Source of the DNA: Euclidia mi
Taxonomy: Eukaryota; Arthropoda; Insecta; Lepidoptera; Erebidae
Reading direction: 5' to 3'
Length of the DNA: 64,000 bases
Assembly (NCBI GenBank): GCA_944739405.2
Contig: OX123191.2
Coordinates: forward strand, 3,762,830-3,826,829
Of this stretch, positions 11,678-22,805 are shown piece by piece (the first letter of the stretch is position 1; each line of letters starts with the position of its first letter). Both the position numbers and the translations under genes were made by a program. The notes below the pieces were generated by a model. The model had not been told where the DNA came from and searched no databases. It saw only the letters and a program-made list of their open reading frames with translations.

Positions 11678-11749
11678 GAATAGAATTGAGAAATATGTCA
11701 AAATAAACAAATTCATAAAAGACCCAAAAATTAGTTCACAGACAAAAAA

Positions 11750-12887
11750 AAATCACTGAATGGGCAACTACTGGAATTTATAAAAGTAGAAACAAGCTTT
11801 ACGAATTATATGAACAGAAAGTAATATAAATAATAAAAATAATGAAAAATTTTGTCTATATGTAAGAAATTATTTTATGTTATTTAAAAAGATTTGTCGT
11901 GAAGCTAAGACACTTTATTTAAAATCAAAAATTAAAAACAGTGACAATAAAATAAAAGCAACGTGGGATATTATAAACAATGAGACTGGAAGGGTCAAGA
12001 TTAAAAGTAACGATTACACTCTTCAATTCAATAAAAAGATATTAAAATCAGATTTTGGGGTTGCCACAGCATTTGAAAATTTCTTCACAGACATTCCAGT
12101 CTCAACCACTAAATCCCTCAACTCGTCCCCTAATGACGCCGAATCTCTATTGAAACAAAATGTCAATAGGTGTAACATTGAATTAAGTTTTAGTTATGTC
12201 ACTGACAGAGATATTGTAAAAACTTTTAATACCCTTAATTTGAAGAAGACTAGTGATCTTTGGGGCAATTTTGTTGTGATTACGAAATCCATAATCAACA
12301 CAGTAGCACCTGAACTGGCAATGATTTTCAATAGATGCATTGACTGTGGTGTATTTCATGATCAAATGAAAAGTAGTAAAGTAATTCCGTTATTTAAATC
12401 AGGTAGCACATCTGACCCTACAAATTATAGGCCAATATCTGTGCTACCCATGTTTAGTAAAATTTTTGAAAAGTTAATTCTAGGTCAGCTTCAAATTCAT
12501 TTTAATAACAATAAGCTGTTACATGAAAAACAATTTGGTTTTACTAGGGGTCGCTCAACTACCGATGCTAGAGATGAGCTTTTAGATAGTATTTTTGATG
12601 CCTGGAAGGAGTCGCATGATGCTCTGGGAGTCTTTTGTGACTTATCAAAGGCTTTTGATTGCGTTTTTCATGAAACATTGATCAGGAAATTACATTACTA
12701 TGGAGTTAAGAACACTGCTTTGTATCTCCTAACATCATATTTAAGTAAAAGGATACAGAGAGTTGAGGTAAATGGAAAAGTTTCTATGCGTTCAGTGGTC
12801 ACAATGGGAGTGCCGCAAGGTTCAATTCTTGGTCCATTCCTTTTCCTTGTATATATTAATGATTTGTATATATATTATGCAAAATAA
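11750..12887 (+). pseudogene. Jockey-type reverse transcriptase, N-terminal and finger/palm part
   Basis: The open frame 11877-12887, plus about 40 upstream codons in a second frame ('WATTGIYKSRNKLYELYE'), covers the RT linker and RT blocks 1-4. Visible motifs are 'KVIPLFKSGSTSDPTNYRPI', 'EKQFGFTRGRSTTDA', 'FCDLSKAFDCV' and 'GVPQGSILGPFLF'. The frame ends at a frameshift just after 'YINDL', before the catalytic FADD. It once copied element RNA at the nicked target. Confidence 0.8.
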
Positions 12888-13077
12888 TGAAGAGATAGTG
12901 TTATTTGCTGATGATACATCACTTATTTTTAAACTTAGACGACAACAATCAAATAATGACGATGTAAATAACGCTCTGTCTAAAGTAGTTCAATGGTTTA
13001 CTGCCAACAATTTACTGTTAAATGAAAAAAAAAACAAAATATATACGATCTTCAAGACCGAATGTAAAACAAGTTAA
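12866..13077 (+). pseudogene. Jockey-type RT, catalytic FADD segment
   Basis: In the next frame the sequence continues with 'NNEEIVLFADDTSLIF', which holds the two catalytic aspartates, and then 'VVQWFTANNLLLNEKK'. The frame fails at an A-homopolymer (13025-13034), after which the coding sense moves to a third frame. Confidence 0.75.
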
Positions 13078-13567
13078 ACCTAACATATGTTTGAATGGAG
13101 AAGAGTTGGATCTTATAGATAATACCGTATTCTTAGGCATAACCTTAGATTCTAAGCTACAGTGGGGGCCACATATAGGTCAGTTGTCAAATAGACTTAG
13201 CTCTGCAGCGTACGCGGTTTATAAAATTCGTCAGTTAACTGATATTGATGCGGCCAGATTAGTATATTTTAGTTATTTCTACAGCATAATGGCATATGGC
13301 ATTTTATTATGGGGCAACGCAGCTGACATTCAAACTGTGTTTGTACTGCAGAAGCGGGCTATTCGTGCAATCTACAGTCTTGGTTCAAGGCATTCACTGA
13401 GGGAAAAATTTAAAGAAATTAAGATAATGACTGTCGCATCTCAATACATTTATGAGAACTTGTTATATGTCAGGAAAAATATAAATATGTTTTCCAAATT
13501 CAGCGACATTCATAAATTAAACACACGAAATAAAAACAAACTTCTTCAATTAGACTACAAAAAATAA
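13022..13567 (+). pseudogene. Jockey-type RT thumb and C-terminal domain
   Basis: After the A-run the frame reads 'NICLNGEELDLIDNTVFLGI', 'LDSKLQWGPHI', 'YGILLWGNA', 'VFVLQKRAIRAIY'. This is the usual C-terminal part of jockey ORF2. It stops at 13565-13567 slightly short of the family's end; text after the stop ('YECQGIRS'-like in another frame) suggests one more shift. Together with the two preceding entries it makes one broken ORF2. Confidence 0.75.
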
Positions 13568-13909
13568 GTAACTCATACGAGTGTCAAGGCATACGTTCTT
13601 ACAACAAAATTCCAGGCAATATTCAGGAACTAAGTATTAATAAATTCAAAGTATTTATTAAACAGAGCTTGTGTTCAAAAGCTTATTACACAGTTTAACA
13701 TTATTTAGCAGACAAAAATGCCTGGAATTGAGTTTAAAAATAATGAATTTTGACATTTTGAAATTAGTGACATGATATTTTTATTTACATTTGTAGTACT
13801 TATATTTTTACATTTTGACATTTTTAAATTGCCATTTGTAATTTTATTTATTTTGTTTTGACATTGTTTGATTTGACATTGTTATTTTATTTATTTTCTT
13901 TTGACATTT

Positions 13910-14119
13910 AAAATTACTTAAGTAATATATTATTATTCCTAAACTGACATTCAATAATATTTTCTCACATTTTAAATATATGACATTTTATTGTTTAAAT
14001 TTTTATTATTTTTAAAATTACTTAAGTAATATATTATTATTCCTAAATTGACATTCAATAATATTTTCAGACATTTTAAATATAATATGACATTTTATTG
14101 TTAAATTTTATTATTTTTA
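13910..14119. repeat. 104-bp tandem duplication in LINE 3' UTR
   Basis: The unit beginning 'aaaattacttaagtaatata' occurs at 13910 and again at 14014, with a few substitutions and a 3-bp insertion. It contains 'tgacattcaataatatttt' and 'gacattttattg' in both copies. The duplication lies wholly in the 3' UTR of the jockey-type LINE. Confidence 0.9.
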
Positions 14120-14216
14120 CATATTGTTTGCAACATGTATTTTACTATGTATGTAAAGTTGTATGCATGTAAATTTGTGAGTATGATGTGGGCATTATTA
14201 AACATATAAACAAATA

Positions 14217-16045
14217 GTTGTGGCAACCTGTCTGATGGCTTAGGCTGACATGCTTATGCATACACTTTCTGATGGCGTGGAGGCATAGTGATACAGATCG
14301 TGCTGGCTCCCTCAATCAAGGTTGAGCCGTACGATTGCTGTTGAATGCGGGCCATCAGTGGGCCGAGTCAGTCAAAAGCGTCAGATGATTTTCTGCATTG
14401 TACTTGCATACTAAACCCTTTTTTTGTCTGGACTTTAAAAGATGAAGAAAATACTAAAGAAATTGAAGTGACAAAAAAAACAATGACTCTGAGTTTGTTT
14501 CGGCCTTTCTTCTTAAGAAGTCATTTAGCTAGGAAAAGCCGGCATCATCTAGAATAGGGTTTTGACATGTATAAGTGTTGTAAACAACCAAAATGCAGAA
14601 ATAAATATGTCTTTATGTCTTTAATAAATCGTGAAACACAGCTTTCGCAACAAACATTTGTTAGGTTTCACTTTTAAAAGTAATGGAGAAATTTTATTCA
14701 AATCAAAATAAGGAAAGTATTTGAATATAACATTTAGGTACTCTTAAATGTTTACTCAAATGTTATATTTAAACGCTTGGCTGGACACAATAAGCCGCAA
14801 ATTGGTCGTGTGCCATTGGAGAGGCCTATAACCAGCAGTGGACTATGTCAGGCTGATGGTGATGATTTAACTTTAACGTTATATTTAAATAGTTTCTTCT
14901 TTTTCTTGATATTAATTACACTGGAGAAGACATAGTTAGTAAAATTGGTTGTGTATGGAATTGCAGTACCATGTACCACAATATATAATTGATTCCTCTA
15001 CGACCTTTAAAAATAGGAGGGTTCTGTTACAGCCAATTAGAATGAAGGTTAATTTATTAGTAACTTTTGCTAGACAATAAAATAAAACGTCTATGTTCCA
15101 GTGTTTTTTTTTTTGTAATTACTCTTATTTTTATTATTATTTTTACTACTATTACTTACCTTACTAAGACATTGTGACGCAGCGCTCTACCTCGCTAGTA
15201 CTTAATGCCTCATTATATGCTTTATATTTATACTGTAGCACTATTGGGCACGGTTACTGCATGGGGAAGAGCATAGTCCACCACGCTGGCCAAATACTCG
15301 TAGGTATATGTAGGTCGACGTACTTAATATCTAAACAAGTCAATTCTTGTCATTTGATTTATGTTCCCCTGTTAAACACAAAAAAAATGTATTGTCGACA
15401 TGTTTCTTTACTAATTCGTAATATCTTTTTTTTGTTATTTATAGTTGAAACATTATGGTCCGCAACGCACAATTTATGTTCGTGGCTTCTTTAGTATAAC
15501 CTTATTTCAATGTTCTTGCCCATTTTCTGAACTACTTTATACGGTTTTCTTGCGTACTGCAACAGGACCCCAAAAATTACGTCTCCTCCGATACTAATTC
15601 AATTTTCTACGCAACTGCGTCCACTTAACGAGAATTTCTTAATTTGATGTGCTCGATATTTCTTTATTGTAAGCTGTTAACGGAGCTACTTATTTCTCAG
15701 CTCAACAAGTTCAGTGCTTCCTTGTATATTTTTTATTTTGAATTCCAATGATTTGGAAACAAGGAGTTTTCATTTCTTTTCATAACGATGTATTCGACCT
15801 TTAAAACTTAGTAGAGGAGACCTGGAACATCGACCTTCACTGATCTGATAACCAGATGAGACGTATTTTTTATGTAATATAATTTATAAACAAATATGCC
15901 TATGATAACTTGCCTATCAAAAAAGTGCTCATAGCTAATTTAAATTTAAGTAATTTTAATCAACCGCAAATATAACTTTGTCGTTTATACAAACACTTTG
16001 GAAAATAAAGTTATTTTTGGTGATGAAAAAGTGATCGAAGAAGTA
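14217..16045. other. Intergenic DNA with LINE 3'-end scraps
   Basis: No gene is supported. At 14802-14880 a plus-oriented LINE tail is visible ('ggcctataaccagcagtgg' then 'ggctgatggtgatgat'). At 15240-15300 there is a minus-oriented one ('agtccaccacgctggcc'). The 106-codon frame at 15174-15494 runs over that repeat and is not convincing. Confidence 0.45.
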
Positions 16046-16146
16046 TCACGTAATACGTGGGACCCAAAAATTCATGGCAAAATGGGGGTGTAATATTACA
16101 CCTCTGCCTACTCCTTCGGGGATAAAGGAGTGATTCGATAAAATAA
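16046..16146 (+). repeat. SINE-A 3' fragment
   Basis: The text 'aatacgtgggacccaaaaat', 'gtgtaatattacacctctgcc' (shortened here to 'gtaatattacacctctgcc') and 'ccttcggggataaaggagtg' matches the 3' half of the full copies. It lacks the tRNA-like head and is a 5'-truncated insertion. Confidence 0.75.
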
Positions 16147-16274
16147 AATATATGTGTTCGTTGCTTGAATATTCGTAAAATTCACCGCGATACAGGATTC
16201 ATGTCCAGCGCCAAATAATTACGTATCAAAAATAATTTGTGCGCTGCTTAGTGGCAATTTCTGGCAAAACTGTT

Positions 16275-16971
16275 GTGAAAAGGCAAAAGACTGTATTCAA
16301 GAATACAGTGTTTTTGCTTAACAACGCTTATTCTGCTTGGTTAAGGTCTACTATAGCGTAAGATTTTTATTTTTACTCTACGACTTTTATTTATAGAGAT
16401 ATACTACAGTAAAAAACCATGTATTTATATAAAAATCAACCTTAACCTAAGCAAAAGACTGTATAGCCTGATACAGTGTTTTGCCATACTAAACTGGCCG
16501 GAGCGCGCATTTCACGAATTTTATTGCTATCTTTCTCGCTCTTAAGGCTCGCGCTGATGTTAGAGCAGTACCACTGCGAACCACGCACTGCGTGATCGGT
16601 TTGTTTTATTCGAATTAGTGCGCTTTATAAAGTGGCATTGTAATATAATTTAATAATTCATTGTAATATATAAATGTGAGTGATTTACGGAGCAAGATAA
16701 TAATCAATCTTTCTTTAGAGAATTAACAATATCTTAACACAAGTCCATCGTTTTTTTTAAAACAATTTTCTTCAATAAATTTTAAAATCTCTAATTTTTA
16801 TTAATATTTTTAACACGGCTGTAATCACCATTAAAATAACTACACAATGATACCAATTTCATATAATTTTATGTTTAGTATATTATGGGAAAGGCCAAAA
16901 ACTGTATGAGAACTATTTTAATTTTTTTCTCGAAATCGTCTATTTTATAATACAGCCTTTTGCCTTTTCAC
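16275..16971. mobile_element. MITE-like element with 23-bp terminal inverted repeats
   Basis: The left end 16275-16297 ('gtgaaaaggcaaaagactgt' + 'att') is complementary to the right end 16949-16971 with one mismatch. Inside the left end lies the hairpin 'actgtattcaagaatacagt'. A third inverted copy of the end, also forming a hairpin ('gactgtatagcctgatacag'), sits at 16452-16487. So the element may be two MITEs, 16281-16488 nested at the left and the outer 0.7 kb. No coding capacity is seen; it would need a transposase in trans. Confidence 0.55.
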
Positions 16972-17984
<1,013 letters not shown>

Positions 17985-18090
17985 GCCAACCCGCAGTTAA
18001 TGATGGACTGACCTTACCCTTCTCATATTGAGCAAAACATGGTGTCCAGCAGTGGGACAGATTACAAAACAAGGCTAATGATGGCAACGA
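17985..18090 (+). repeat. LINE 3'-end fragment
   Basis: Landmarks are 'ccaacccgcagttaatgatgg', shortened here to 'caacccgcagttaatgatgg', then 'acccttctcatattgagc', 'ccagcagtgggacag' and 'ggctaatgatgg'. This is the non-coding tail of a LINE type common in moth genomes, 5'-truncated. Confidence 0.6.
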
Positions 18091-18663
18091 AATTGTGGTC
18101 ACACAAGGTGATATCTTCGTTCTGCAACCTGTGTTTAAGAAAATTCACACCATTCTAGCATTAAAACTTCACGCTACGACTAAGTTATTTGACGATCTCA
18201 CTCTTTCTGCAATAAAATCGCCGCATAGCAGTGTTATCGATATATGGATGTTCCTCATAAGGCAAAACGTACGAAAACGTTTGAGTGAAACCAGTCACGT
18301 CTCGTAAAGGATGCTTGACTAGCCCGCAATTGCATTGTGGTTTAATATGGTCTTTGGCGATTCATAGGAGGACGTTGTACACAAACTATAGTGCAATCCG
18401 TAGGATAAACTACTGACTGTAGAACATTGCGTGGTTTTAGAAGATACATTTAAAAGTCCCTTGTTTTAGTTACGTGAATATCTAATTATTCATATTATGT
18501 AAAATTATAAATACATGGGTATCGTTTCACGTGAAAATGGTCAAACCAAATTTAATGAATTTTAGCATGAAGCTTGTGAGTCCGTGGCAAATTACCAGCT
18601 TACTCATAATTCATGTGTGAGGCTAAGAATTGGTATATGTTTTTACGAAAATGTCATACTACT

Positions 18664-18790
18664 TACATATCTCACGCCTTCTTGTCGTCGGGTAGGCAGA
18701 AACAACGGAACGCCACTTACTTCTATCTTTACAAACCAACTGTGCTTGCCCCACATTCATTCCTCTTTACATGCATACATGCTCGTCAGT
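18664..18790 (-). pseudogene. RTE-like ORF2 C-terminus, 5'-truncated copy
   Basis: The minus strand encodes a passage similar to the family phrase 'CKDRSKWRSVVSAYP', followed by the stop in 'ggcgtga'. On the plus strand this is 'ctcacgcc', 'gggtaggcagaaacaacgg'. The end corresponds to 39835-39914 of the long RTE copy. The next element to the right (18855) lies in the opposite orientation. Confidence 0.6.
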
Positions 18791-18854
18791 TACTTCTACT
18801 TCGGGTTTGGACCTTTCCGTTTTTTAAAAGGTCCTTAATTTGTTCGACGAATGA

Positions 18855-19290
18855 CCTATGAGGTCCACCGCAATCGACTAAATGGCTGTCTTTTACCGAT
18901 TGTATCACGGTGAGTGTTCAGAAGAACTCTTTCAACTCATCCCACCCTCTCCTTGCCTATCTCGAACTACACGTGCCGGGTTAAGGTGCCACGCTTACAC
19001 GGTAGAACAGATACCGTCACGTACGAAAAGGTTCGGTACATCTTACCTTTGCCGTACCATAAAAATGAGGAACTCACTGCCAGCTCACGTGTTTCCTTCC
19101 TCCCTTGATCCTGGGTCCTTTAAGCGGGGCGTGAAAAAGCATCTCTCAAGGCCGTCAAAGTGAGGGCCGCCATGTAACATTGCTTAACCAGCAATTGGGG
19201 ATGGCGGCCTTCACAATAGGACTTCACTGTCAGCTTACCATCAGGCAGCGTGAAGTCAATTTGCCAGTTTTTTTTAATAAAAATAAAACT
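18855..19290 (+). pseudogene. LINE ORF2 C-terminus with 3' UTR
   Basis: The frame 18882-19163 reads 'MAVFYRLYHGECSEELFQLI', 'TTRAGLRCHAY', 'YLCRTIKMRNSLPAHVFPSS' and 'SFKRGVKKHLSRP', a well-known C-terminal block of moth LINE ORF2 proteins (after the RT domain). An in-frame stop just before 18882 shows it is not an independent gene. The 3' UTR holds 'ccatcaggcagcgtgaagtc' and ends near an A-rich stretch at 19280. It is 5'-truncated and dead. Confidence 0.75.
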
Positions 19291-20012
19291 GTTTATAAAT
19301 GGACGTATTAAAATTGCACATTAAAATTTTAAACCGATATCCTATGCATTAGATAGACTTATTACTTTAAACGTATGACTCTCAGATATCATTCGTACCT
19401 TATTTGAATTCATATAATAGGATCTTAGTCGTAGTTTAAAGGGTGATGTACACTATGATCCATCTGGGAGCCACAAAACACTGCAAGGAAAATCTGCTAA
19501 CCTTTACGATCTTATACCCAAAATATGTTAGTAAAATTTTCAAATAGGCAATACGCTTTATAAATAAATGGCTATTTGGCAACTTTCAATCATGGAATGG
19601 ATGACGTGAAAAATTTACTTCAAATATGATGAAAAGCATTTCATATAGCAAACCCATTATACGCATGATTTCATAAAAGTACGTATATTCAATGCGCAAA
19701 CATTGCGATGCGGTGCAGAAGCGTAGCGTATCTTTTTCTCAATCAACGGTGTATGTATAGTATAAACAATATTGCCATACTTAAATCATATGCCTGCAAA
19801 CTGTTAACGATGCTTTAAGATTAGATAATTGGTACCGGTTTGTGTTCAAACTTTTGCCATACTATTGCCGTACATGATCAAATCTGATCAAACACCTGTT
19901 ACACTCAAAATATCGGATAACGCAGTTTTAATAGGCTAAATAAATAAGGTCTGCATTTAAACTGCAGTCGGACTGCAAATTAACTACATTTTGACTGACG
20001 AGAGTTCGGCCA
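19291..20012. other. Intergenic DNA, nothing recognised
   Basis: AT-rich, no supported frame or repeat. Confidence 0.4.
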
Positions 20013-20143
20013 GTTTCAATATTCGATCCATCCATCCATTTTGAGATTCAAAATTCGTCTTTGACATATTTTGTATGGAGCTTGTGTCAAAAACTAATCT
20101 AAAATCTCAAAAGCATGTATAGATTGAATATTGAATTCAGCTG
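20013..20143. mobile_element. Small fold-back MITE
   Basis: The left part 'caatattcgatccatccatc' + 'cattttgagatt' is an imperfect complement of the right part 'aatctcaaaagcatgtatag' + 'attgaatattg'. The arms are about 32 bp with an AT-rich core that includes 'gacatattttgtatggag'. The TIR-only structure without coding suggests a MITE; the superfamily is not resolved. Confidence 0.55.
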
Positions 20144-20181
20144 TTAGAAAGACAATTTTCTGTTAACTTATTTGTCACTTA

Positions 20182-21558
20182 AAGTCCGTTCACAGTTATT
20201 TTACCTCTGACAAATGTCAGTGTTTGTTTTCTTTATGTTGGAATGGTACTATGAGATGACAGATATGTAAAAAAGGGTTACCCGTGCATAACATTTTACC
20301 AAATTTTAGTGGAAACTAGAATGTCCAAATGGTGGTTATTTGATACAGGTACGGTTTCAGGAGTATTTAGTACAATAAATGCTGGCAAATAGAAAATGAA
20401 ATGGGTGTCTTAAAAATGATCGCTTTGGTTCACGATGGATAATTGTTCATGCGGGTGGTGAAATAGGGTTTATACCAAACACAAACAAAAACCAAGAAAC
20501 GCTTTATTAATATTTAAATCCCAGTCGAAATCGGGTGACTACCATGAAGACATGAACAAAACAAATTAATTTCATGAAATGGCTTCAGGAAAGACTAATT
20601 CCTCATTTCCCGTCTAATAGTGTAGTTGTTATGAATAATGCCCCTTATCACAAAGTCAAGTTAAACAAGGTACCAACATTAAGTTCTACTAAAGCTGAAA
20701 TGCAAAACTGGATCACAAATAAGGGGTTATATTATCTGCCTACCATGGTGAAAGCTCAACTGTATGAAATTATAAAAGACCATAAAGAAGCTCCAATATA
20801 TGAAACTGATCAAATGCTTGAAGCTCATGGCCACAAAATGGTTAGATTACCGCCATACCACTGCGAGCTAAACGCAATTGAATTTATGTGTAGTCTCCTT
20901 AAAAGGCGAGTCACAAGCAAAAATGTAGGACAAGAGGCAACCAACATTGTGAATTTAGCTGAAGAAGCTTTTCAATCTATCACTGCAGAAGACTGGCAAA
21001 AACAATGCAAACATGTGCGCCACATTGAAGACAAGCTTCGTGAAACAGATGGGTCTACGGATGCTGAAATGGACAGGTTCATAATAGAATTAAATTATGA
21101 GTCTGATACAGAATCTGAGAGCAGTTACGAATCATCATAACATTGGCAGTCCACATGGATCATTCTTGTTAAAAAAATATGAAAATTAAATTTGCAGTTT
21201 TTGTATTTGATAATTAAAACCTCACATTGGCGTATTTATGATACGTTTACCTTTGTATATTAAATAGAAAAAAAATATTATAACTATTTATACTTATTCT
21301 TATTTATCTTCATAGGAAATTAATTATTTCGTTACACAATAAATGTACCTACATGCGTATAGCCATGCCGATATCAAGAGGTTTTGTTACAAACATTACT
21401 TCCAAATATTTAATACGATCGCGTAGGCAATAAAAAAATAAGTACATTTTTAGCAATACTGTATATTTAAAATGGGAGTATTATATACTAAATATAGCAA
21501 CACAACGCCCAGGTTGGCCAATCTAACAGCTAGAGGTAAAATAACTGTGAACGGACTA
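20182..21558 (+). mobile_element. Tc1/mariner-superfamily transposon, both ends present
   Basis: The left end has 'agtccgttcacagttatttt' + 'acctct' (20183-20208) and the right end its exact complement (21532-21557), a 26-bp TIR. TA dinucleotides flank the element at 20180-20181 and 21559-21560, as expected for this superfamily. A decayed transposase lies between. The element is about 1.38 kb and looks full-length at the ends but is catalytically dead (see the pseudogene). Confidence 0.85.
20434..21140 (+). pseudogene. DDE transposase (IS630/Tc1/mariner type), D-to-N mutant
   Basis: The DDE core starts in other frames near 20434 ('RWIIVHAGGEIGFIP', then 'KSGDYHEDMN') and runs open from 20574 to 21140 (188 codons). 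The second catalytic motif, usually 'MDNAPYH', reads 'MNNAPYH', so the metal-binding Asp is Asn. The third is 'RLPPYHCELNAIEF', with Glu kept. The tail is acidic and Ser-rich ('YESDTESESSYESS'). The N-terminal DNA-binding domain and first Asp are not recognisable. A frameshift before 20574 and the D-to-N change make it inactive. Confidence 0.8.
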
Positions 21559-21745
21559 TATGTATGAAGTGACTGTACTGACAGATAGCACATGCGCAGC
21601 ACTCATTATTACAGCGCATGCGTTCTTACTTCAATGAGGTAAATTTGTGCCGTACAAACTTCTGCACTCCCTACAATCCCTCCCAGTTTAAATTTTGCAA
21701 CTTAAAAACAATTTTTACAAAATTCGCAACTTTGCAACTTAAATA

Positions 21746-21806
21746 AGATTAGACAATTGAGACGAACATAGGCTACTAGCCTATGTTCGTCTCAATTGTC
21801 TAATCT
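21746..21806. repeat. Perfect palindrome, 29-bp arms
   Basis: Arms 21746-21774 and 21778-21806 are exact complements around 'act'. It begins 190 bp right of the Tc1-type transposon and has no link to its ends. Confidence 0.95.
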
Positions 21807-21809
21807 AAT

Positions 21810-21905
21810 TCTATATTATATTTCAACAAAATCGGTTCAGACATTTTAGCGTGAAAACAGAACATACATACATACATACATACACACTTTAATATTAATA
21901 GGTAT
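21810..21905 (+). repeat. LINE-like 3' tail with (ACAT)n
   Basis: The phrase 'caacaaaatcggttcagac', then '(acat)n', then 'cacactttaatattaatagg' is a familiar moth RTE-type 3' end. There is no coding, and it is a short truncated copy. Confidence 0.45.
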
Positions 21906-21987
21906 TAGTTCAAAAAGTTACCACTTCCTTCAGGTACAATGTTTTTTAGTTGAAAGCAAATTAATTATCCTAATTAGTAATAAAAAA

Positions 21988-22670
21988 ATGAGGGACTGCC
22001 TCCTGACTGTAATATTTAATGGCCTGATCATCCCATTGAGTGCATCTGTAAAAGACCTAGGCCTGTACATCGATTACACTCTCGATTGGCAAGCGCAGGT
22101 GACTAATGTTAGTCAGAGGGTTATCGGAACTCATAGAGCACTATACCGCTTCAAGAATTTTCTCCCTTCCAAAACCAAGACAATGCTTGTGCAGGCTTTA
22201 ATATTTCCCATAATCGACTATGGTGATATGTGCTATTATGACCTGAATGCAGAACACCTCTCTACCTCTTACTACCCTCTTCTCTATTCTCAAGTCTCCT
22301 TCCCCTCCATCTTATATCACCTCATACTTCCTATATCTATCTTCTATTCATGAGAGAGATCTCCTCTCTTCTCATAGCCCTCTTCTTTCTTGTCCCAGTC
22401 ATACTACTGGGTTCGTTAACTCTTCTTTTGTTGTGCAATCTATTATCATATGGAATACACTCCCTCCTGAAAATTTTTCACCAAACTTTATGCATTCAAA
22501 ATGAAAGTTCGAGAGCTTCTTTTTGAGAGATTTTAGGAATCAACACATCACTCTCACCCATTATTATAAATATTTATGTATATAGTATGTATGTATATTT
22601 AGGTTTAGGTATATAGAGTTATGTATAAGTATGTATCTATAGAACTGTATATACTTATATATAATATATT
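21988..22670 (+). pseudogene. LINE ORF2 C-terminal part with internal deletion
   Basis: The frame 21988-22353 starts with 'VIFNGLIIPLSASVKDLGLY', 'FLPSKTKTMLVQALIFPIIDYGD' (the latter from 22150), then jumps at about 22250 into 'LPLTTLFSILKSPSPPSYI', continued in frame 22247-22504 with 'SSFVVQSIIIWNTLPPE'. The jump removes the block seen at 24170-24300 in the related copy ('CIRFIFNLRKYDHVSTYR'). This is the post-RT region of a CR1/jockey-group LINE. It is dead. Confidence 0.7.
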
Positions 22671-22675
22671 CATCT

Positions 22676-22805
22676 CATTCCCTAAGTGTCGTAAGAGGTG
22701 ACTAAGGAAAATACAGGCAGTAAACGGAGAGGCGTAAAACTCTATATTAAAACCTACACCAACCAAGTCAGGAGAAGGCTATGTCCAGCACTGGACTTCG
22801 AAATA
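22676..22805 (+). repeat. Composite-SINE head fragment plus LINE-tail motif
   Basis: 'gtgtcgtaagaggtgactaa' matches the head of the composite SINE at 24958, and 'ggctatgtccagcactggac' matches the widespread LINE tail. It is a degenerate fragment. Confidence 0.5.

Larger units (their letters stand above)
10600..14216 (+). mobile_element. Jockey-type non-LTR retrotransposon, endonuclease deleted
   Basis: The order is a 5' leader with a 38-bp palindrome (10914-10995), an ORF1 coiled-coil protein (11177-11677), a decayed ORF1 tail, a junction straight into the linker before the reverse transcriptase (about 11750), RT in three frames to 13567, and a long AT-rich 3' UTR with a 104-bp tandem duplication. 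The whole apurinic endonuclease is absent, so this copy arose by internal deletion. The 5' limit is uncertain, and the 3' limit is placed at 'attaaacatataaacaaat'. Confidence 0.75.

Noticed and set aside
15174..15494. 106-codon frame
   Set aside because: It overlaps a minus-oriented LINE tail ('agtccaccacgctggcc') and has no domain.
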